Shown: piece by piece, positions 58,240 to 64,000 of the stretch
Layout: each line of letters starts with the position of its first letter
How positions within the stretch are numbered: the stretch's first letter is position 1
Assembly (NCBI GenBank): GCA_963971225.1
Contig: OZ020267.1
Location: forward strand, 108,835,892-108,899,891
DNA: 64,000 nt
Source of the DNA: Melieria omissa
Taxonomy: Eukaryota > Arthropoda > Insecta > Diptera > Ulidiidae
Direction: 5' to 3'
Position numbers and translations under genes: made by a program
The notes under the pieces: model-generated
Told to the model about the DNA's origin: nothing
Databases searched by the model: none
What the model saw: only the letters and a program-made list of their open reading frames with translations

Positions 58240-59560
58240 TGGCTGTTTTTGGTTTTTGTGAATGAACAAATTTTAAATCAGAAGCGAGAATGCCAATGTT
58301 GCAGCAAAGACTTGTTGGGTTATGTGTAGGCGAATTTGTTGTTTAGGTTGTGTTCAACAATTTACGCATTTGCTCTGAATTCTTTAGAGACTTGACACAT
58401 ATTTAGAAATTTTGTTCCACTGACAAAATAAATTACAAAATTATTATGACGCCATGCTTATGAATCGTTGTTAGAGTAACTGACGTAGTGAAAATTTTAA
58501 TGGAAATATTCAGCAGAAGTTTTCACTTAATGTTTAAGTAGAAGTTGCGGCATCGGGAGTTATGCACTTATAATGTCAGTATTTTCCATTAATTATGATA
58601 TTTGACTATTTCGCGAAACAGCAATCAAAGTGACGTAATCAACATTCTGAGTTAGCGATGAATAGTCCAATAGTCCATAGTTCGATCAATAGTCCAAATT
58701 ACTCATTTAGATTTCTGACTGCCAATTTTTTCCACTTTCATTGCATGTGTGCTTTCTTCAAGTCCTTTTTGTGTGTTGAAAACTTTCCCAAAACTTCTAA
58801 GCGATTTTCTCTAGTCAGCAACTCGGCGAAAATCTTCTGATAACGAACGTTCTAAACGCAACACCGACACAACAGCAACTAAAGAGCTACGAAAAAGTGC
58901 ACACTTCTTAATGCTTTCCGGCGCAAACTGAGAAATGAATAAGGATGCTGCTTATGAATGTTGAGGCGCGTCAAAAGTTAAATAGTTGAGATTTTCGTTC
59001 GACAGTTTGTGTACTGGCTGGCACTTTGTTTTGCTGATTTTAGTGTAGCACTTAATTCGGCTTTAATGTTATATTATTTATTAAAGTGACTGTTAAGTTA
59101 AAAGTGTTGACCGACACATTGTTCACACGTATAGATATGTGAGATGTGAACGTTGGCAACAGCTGGCACACACACACACACACACACACGAATTTAATTT
59201 TAATTTGCAAAAAGCACACAAAAACAAAAACCGAACAACAAAACAACTCGACGTAGACATGATTTAGTTAAAAATTGAAGAGTTCTTGGAGTTCAAAGCA
59301 ATTGTAGATTACCTTGTACCTTGTAACATCTGAGATGTTATTGCCGAGATTTTGTTTACAAAATCTCGCAAAGGCACGGAAAGTAAATAAAAATTGTCAA
59401 AATTCAACAAAATTGCGTAGGCAAACAGACAAACTGAGCTGAGTTGAAACAGTGGTCGTTGCCATATCTGCCATCAACAGTGGATATTGAAAGTTAACGA
59501 CATATAAAAGTATATATGCAGTTGCGGTTATTACTCCAATGCTTAATCAACTACAAGTAT
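58240..59560. other. Upstream region of the phospholipase gene, non-coding
   Basis: Presumed 5' region of the minus-strand phospholipase gene. It holds a (CA)n run at 59167-59188, a TATAAAAG at about 59504-59511 on the plus strand without clear context, and otherwise unremarkable AT-rich sequence. Confidence 0.45.
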
Positions 59561-59566
59561 AAATAA

Positions 59567-60178
59567 ACGAAATTAAAATAAAAAAATTAAATAAAATAAA
59601 ATAAAATAGTAAAAAGTAAACTCAAATCAAATAAAATAAAAAAGAATAAAAGAAAATAAAGTAAAATAAAATAAAGTAAGACAAAAGAAAATAAAATACA
59701 AAAAATAAATAAATAAATTAATTAAAATTTAATTAAAGTAAGATACAAAAACATAAAATATATAAAATAAAATAAAGCAAAATAAAAAAATGAAATAATA
59801 TTTAAATGAAATAATATTAATATTTTTATTTTATTTTATTTATTTATTATTATTATTTACTTTACTTATATAAAACAAAATAAAATACAAAACAGAAATA
59901 TATAAATAAATAGAAAAAAATACCAAAAAATAAAGTAAAATTAAATTAAGTAAGATAAAATAAAATAAAATAAAGCAAAATAAAAAATAAATTAAAATTA
60001 AAAAATAAAAAAATTAAATTAAATTAAAAAATATAAAATAAAATAAAATACAAAAATATAAAATAAAATGAAAAATATTAAAAATAATATAATATAAAGT
60101 AAAATAAGATAAAATAAAATAAAATACAATAAAGTAAAATAAAATTAAGTAAACTCAATAAAAAAATAAAAAATATTT
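59567..60178. repeat. Long degenerate (AAAAT)n-like low-complexity tract
   Basis: About 610 bp made almost entirely of A and T in TAAAA/ATAAA pentamer-like units, with one inversion-like switch to T-rich sequence at about 59820-59865. Unusually long for a microsatellite. Confidence 0.92.
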
Positions 60179-60279
60179 TTTATAAAATTCAATACTGAAA
60201 AATTTCGCGACATGTATTATTGAACGATCAGACACAGTTGGGAAGTTATGATTTAAGACCACAGAGCTCAGATTTTACG

Positions 60280-60561
60280 TTAAACAAAAACATATATGGT
60301 CACAAATATGTTTAAATAAAACATTATAGCAAATGTCAAAAGTGTCAAAAGCATCAAATTAACATTGCACGCCATATTGAATAGTAAGGTTAGACCGCGT
60401 TCATAAATACGGTTAATGTTGTCTGTCACGGGTTCCATTGGATTTATGGGCTGGGTTAGTGGACTTTGTGATGATGTGGGAACTTTGATTTGCGGTTTCA
60501 AAACCGGAAATGTTGTTAGTTCAAATGTTGACAAACAAAAATGTAAATGGTTAGAAAACAT
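60280..60561 (-). CDS. Possible small single-pass membrane protein (93 codons)
   Basis: The frame is MFSNHLHFCLSTF... with a second in-frame ATG giving a 52-residue form starting MEPVTDNINRIYERGLTLLF. Its C-terminal half (NLMLLTLLTFAIMFYLNIFV) is a strong candidate transmembrane helix, preceded by a charged, non-repetitive segment. Composition is ordinary and not driven by repeats, unlike most short frames here. I do not recognise a family. It lies about 2 kb upstream of the phospholipase gene on the same strand. It may be a real small gene, an exon or chance. Confidence 0.28.
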   Translation of the reverse strand: MFSNHLHFCLSTFELTTFPVLKPQIKVPTSSQSPLTQPINPMEPVTDNINRIYERGLTLLFNMACNVNLMLLTLLTFAIMFYLNIFVTIYVFV

Positions 60562-60715
60562 GCAAATGGGTAAACTGGAATTGTGCTCAGTACAAATGTG
60601 AGAATAACCACAAATTTATTTGCTAAATGTTTTGTCACTTAAACAGTTGTGTTGAGACAAGTGCAATGCATAGGTTGCGGTAAGCTTTAATGAAAGCTAA
60701 GCAAATCATAATAAT

Positions 60716-60854
60716 AGGGGTATTCACACACGATAGTTTTGTACTTCATTCATGTCATTTGGTTTTGTTCGATTGTTTGTACAAAAACAAATTACATGTG
60801 AAAAACTATTGGGTTTCGAACTTACAATGTAAAGAGGTAAGTGTGAATACCCCT
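60716..60854. mobile_element. 139-bp MITE with AGGGGTATTCACAC ends
   Basis: A perfect 14-bp inverted repeat (60716-60729 and 60841-60854) with partial complementarity continuing inwards. No clear target duplication, so the superfamily is not assigned. Confidence 0.72.
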
Positions 60855-60957
60855 TATGTAATTAATTTGTGTGACTGACTGTAGATATTCATTTAGAGAC
60901 AATGTAAATTTGAATAAAATTGGTCTTCTTGAGTCACTCAACCTCGCAGTTAATTAA

Positions 60958-61978
60958 CCCTTTCGCTATTTTGTGGCACATATGGTTACATGCCACTTTA
61001 GGGACGTCTGAATTCTTTATGGTTTCAAGATTACATTTTTTTTGTTCATGCAATTTGAAGTTTTAGAAATAATACAAAAATAATAAACTGAATATTTAAG
61101 CCAAAAGAAGAGAAATATACAAGTTTTTTCAATGTAATATCTTTACATATTAAAGGAAGAAGAAGCAGAACAAATAAGAGAACTTTTTATTTGGACTTTT
61201 TACTCATTCAATTGACAGTCAAGAAGAAGAAGACTTCAATTTTGATATATATTTTTGTAATTATTTTAGTTGAAGTAAATTAAAAAATATAAAATTTTTA
61301 GTTATGTGTAAAAAATTTTATTTTTAAGTGATTACACTGCACAACAAAATCAATTTTTTTTTAAATAACAAGGTTCTGACAACGGATTCTGGTAGAAAAT
61401 ATACGTGTATCGGCGTTTTGAAAGTTTACGTCTGAATTTTTTTAGGGGGGTTAAAGTTTTCCCCTTTTTGCACATTCTTATGATGAATCGGCATACGAAA
61501 ACCATGTCACCTCACATTTTAGGTATACGATGTATTCAGTAATGTGATGTAAAATATTACGAAAAAAATTGTTGTAGAGCATTTTAACCCTGTAACTCCT
61601 ATTTGTATGGGTCAATTTGACCCTTTTTTCTAAAGTGCCAAAAATGTTCTTTAAAAAAGGACTTTTTAAGGAAAAAATGTACCATAAAAATATCCGCCAT
61701 AAATTTCTACTATAGGTGTCTGAATACATCAAAGCTCAGAGATTAACTTGAACGCCAGAATTAAGCCAAAACTAAAAATGTGTTTAAGTGTTTCTTTCGA
61801 ACTTACTCCAAATTGGTACTAAAATGTCCTATAATTGTTATTTGTTATTTTTTTTGTGTTTTACAGTGTTACTAGAGCCACAACGATATGGTTGCTGCCA
61901 TATGGCAACACTCTAAGAATATAAAATCGATAAATTTTAGCCTTTAACTTTCTCCAGTAAAAACCTGTAGCGAAAGGG
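60958..61978. mobile_element. TTAA-flanked piggyBac-like element (1,021 bp), non-autonomous
   Basis: TTAA is duplicated at 60954-60957 and 61979-61982. The ends CCCTTTCGCTA are inverted over 11 bases. Fifteen bases inside the left TTAA is GTGGCA-12 nt-TGCCAC (60973-60996). A palindromic TGCCATATGGCA also occurs near 61899-61910. Another TTAACCC start, with the palindrome GGGTCAA-t-TTGACCC (61609-61623), lies inside at 61584 and may mark a nested or older end. No transposase is readable. The shorter relative at 43225-43725 shares both ends. Confidence 0.85.
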
Positions 61979-61989
61979 TTAATAAGTTA

Positions 61990-64000
61990 AGTTTTTTTAG
62001 ATCACCTTAGTTCATAGCGCTTTAGTATATAAGGACATTCTGTTTTATTTTTATAGCCCGTAAGAACTCTTGTTCATAGACCGAATCAAATAAATAACTA
62101 AAAATTTAAATTTTAATACAATTTAATTTCAAAAAACTCGTGTAACCACATCCAGCAAAATACTGTTCACACCATAATCTAATGTCTTAATTAACCGCAA
62201 CCACATAAACAGCAAATTCCACACAAAATGACACCACTTCCATCGCTCCACACACAAACACACACACACACATTCCTCCGAGACCAAACCCCAACAACCC
62301 CGTTTCATACTTTGCCACACATGCGACGAGACCTTGAAGTAAGAAACTTGGCCAGACAAACTGTCTGCACGTGCATGAAATCGTGCCAAGTTGGAGAGTG
62401 TGCGATGACTGCTGCTTTTTTCGTTTTGATTTCATTTTCTTTTGCTTTTAATTTTATTACATTCAAGGCTAAAAATCGCCGCTCAAGTGCAAGTGTGAAG
62501 CATACACAACATAATCCACACAAACGCACAAGTGGAACGAACACACATGCAAGCATGAGTGGATGTGTGAGTGCACATAAACATATGCAAGTATTTATGC
62601 ATGCATTTGTGTGTGCATTAACCTATTGCTCTAGTTTTAAAACTAAATCCTCTTGCTGGTCGGAGCAAAGTCCTTGCAGCCGGCGCGCTGTGCTGTGCTG
62701 GGTGCAGACAGGCGGCTATTTGATTATTGCTCGGCCACAAACTCAACTCCGTCGAGACAACAAAATTGGCCCAACACCAACAAACGACCGAAGCTAGACA
62801 AAAATCGTGTAGTATAAACGGTCATAATCCTTTCGGTTTGCTGCCAAAGTCGATAGGTTTGGTGCCGCTGGGTGTGCGAGTGTGTGTGTGAGGTCAGGGC
62901 ACATGTCGAGACGTTATGGTGCGGTACGCTGCGTTGGGTGTACATAAATTTCGGAATTTATCCATTTGTATTTAGAACGTTGACCATATTATGGAGTGTA
63001 CTCTCTACGAGCCCACCACCACCACCACCCACAGCGGCCAAAATTCAATAGCACAGCAACAGTAGTGGGCGTCCGGTGGCTGCTTGGCATCGCATCGCAG
63101 CTCGCTCATTTGCCTCGGCGTAGGCAGTGCGGCGGCCAGCAGTCAGACAGAGAGCCCGACAAGCGGCTCGCTGTTGTCGTAGTCTTCTGGTGTTCGGGTG
63201 CGTGGCAACTGCCATTTTCTTTGGTCCGTCTCTACTGCACACCACGGCGTTGCTGTGTGGAAATTCGCTTGCGCCAAGGCAAGTGGCAGGTCAGCTTCTC
63301 GGCAAAAGTCACCCATATGTACTGGGCAGCAGCGTCCCCCCTCCCCTAAAGTTGTACTTCGATGCGTTGTTGGGCTGGGGCGTTGTACGACAGCAGCCGA
63401 AGCAAGTAACGAGTTTTTTTTGCTGCTGCTTTTGCTCATTTTCCATACGTTTGCTGCATTTTGGTTGGACTGATGCTGGGAGCAGTTATCGTTGTTGTAG
63501 TTGTAGCAGCTCTTGCACAATTCTAGCGACAAGCAAAATATTTGCCGTGGCAGCATACATCCTGACACATCAACGTCAGCGACAGCGCCCTTAAACAACA
63601 ACAACAACAACATGATAGACAGCGAAGAAACATCATCATCAACACTCGAAACATCATTGCGGCAGCCATCAAATGCATGCGCGCTGTTCTCGAGTCATTG
63701 AAGCAGCAACGGTCTTCGTTTGTCTATCGGTCCGTCTGACCGTCGGTTTGTTCAATTTGCATACATGAATGCCATATTAGGGTGTTGCCGTCGTTGTCAT
63801 TGCTTGTTTGCAGTAAATTGTTTGACTTTTTTCCGTGCAATTTATCGCAAAAATTGCATTGTTTTTCATACCCAACAATCCAAACAGATTATTGGCAAGT
63901 TTCATTTCTTCACTTGTGTCGTTGTTGTTTAGTTTAAATGAAAAAAATTATGCAACAAAAACCACATACACGCGAAATTCCAACACCAATTGCTAGTTAA
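61990..64000. other. Non-coding interval ending in a GC-rich island (62.2-64.0 kb)
   Basis: (CA)n at 62252-62272, CCACC runs near 63014-63033, CpG-rich sequence at 63050-63380 and CAA runs at 63594-63611. Frames of 150-190 codons on both strands show no family features. Possibly the promoter or 5' UTR of a gene beyond the window. Confidence 0.4.

Noticed and set aside
62228..63613. Frames of 155-190 codons on both strands
   Set aside because: Overlapping open frames on both strands in a GC-rich repeat island, with no domain evidence.

Overview
The window looks like TE-rich, euchromatic nuclear DNA of a higher fly (Diptera, Schizophora). A tephritid fruit fly is my best guess, but this rests on overall character only: long runs of CAA/TTG triplets, (TG)n/(CA)n microsatellites, very short introns (64-70 bp), and Tc1, mariner, piggyBac-like and non-LTR elements of insect type. 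There are no operons, CRISPR arrays, rRNA genes or convincing functional tRNA genes.

Only two host protein-coding genes are clear, both on the minus strand and about 46 kb apart. A neuroguidin/LCP5-like gene (Sas10/Utp3/C1D family, ribosome biogenesis and translational control) lies at about 9.3-10.5 kb, with its first coding exon not located. An intact single-exon secreted phospholipase B1-like GDSL lipase lies at 56.9-58.2 kb. A possible 93-residue one-helix membrane protein at 60.3-60.6 kb is uncertain. I recall the Drosophila counterparts as CG11030 and CG11029, possibly neighbours, which would make this an expanded syntenic pair; that recollection is unchecked.

Layout. 0-2 kb: a Tc1-like transposon carrying a nested mariner deletion derivative. 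3-7 kb: two diverged 3' ends of one LINE family, and two local duplications. 9.2-11.7 kb: neuroguidin and, beside it, a 5'-truncated RNase H-encoding LINE with a 10-bp target-site duplication. 12.9-15.9 kb: a young 5'-truncated R1-clade retrotransposon with an open frame, beside a (TG)n tract. 16-26 kb: a tRNA-derived SINE, a second Tc1/mariner-type element, small foldbacks, a mariner relic and two TTAA-flanked elements. 27-29 kb: a GC-rich island and degenerate repeats. 29.7-31.7 kb: a foldback element split by two further inverted-repeat elements. 34.0-35.7 kb: a 115-bp satellite with alternating monomer types. 37-44 kb: duplications, a TTAA element with a tRNA-like insert, and a 160-220-bp tandem array interrupted by another TTAA element. 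46-56 kb: two mariner relics, an unidentified transposon-like relic, a pogo/Tigger-like MITE and a TTAA element. 59-62 kb: an (AAAAT)-like tract, a small MITE and a 1-kb TTAA element.

The most unusual signal is a set of six TTAA-bounded elements with CCC...GGG termini (piggyBac-like). In each, at least one end carries a palindrome 11-17 bp inside the TTAA. The palindromes differ in sequence but keep their position. Several GC-rich, CAA-repeat-rich islands (20-22, 24.6-25.5, 27-28, 36-37, 40-42, 44.7-45.8, 52-54 and 62-64 kb) are plausible regulatory or UTR sequence of a large neighbouring gene; I could not assign coding exons to them.
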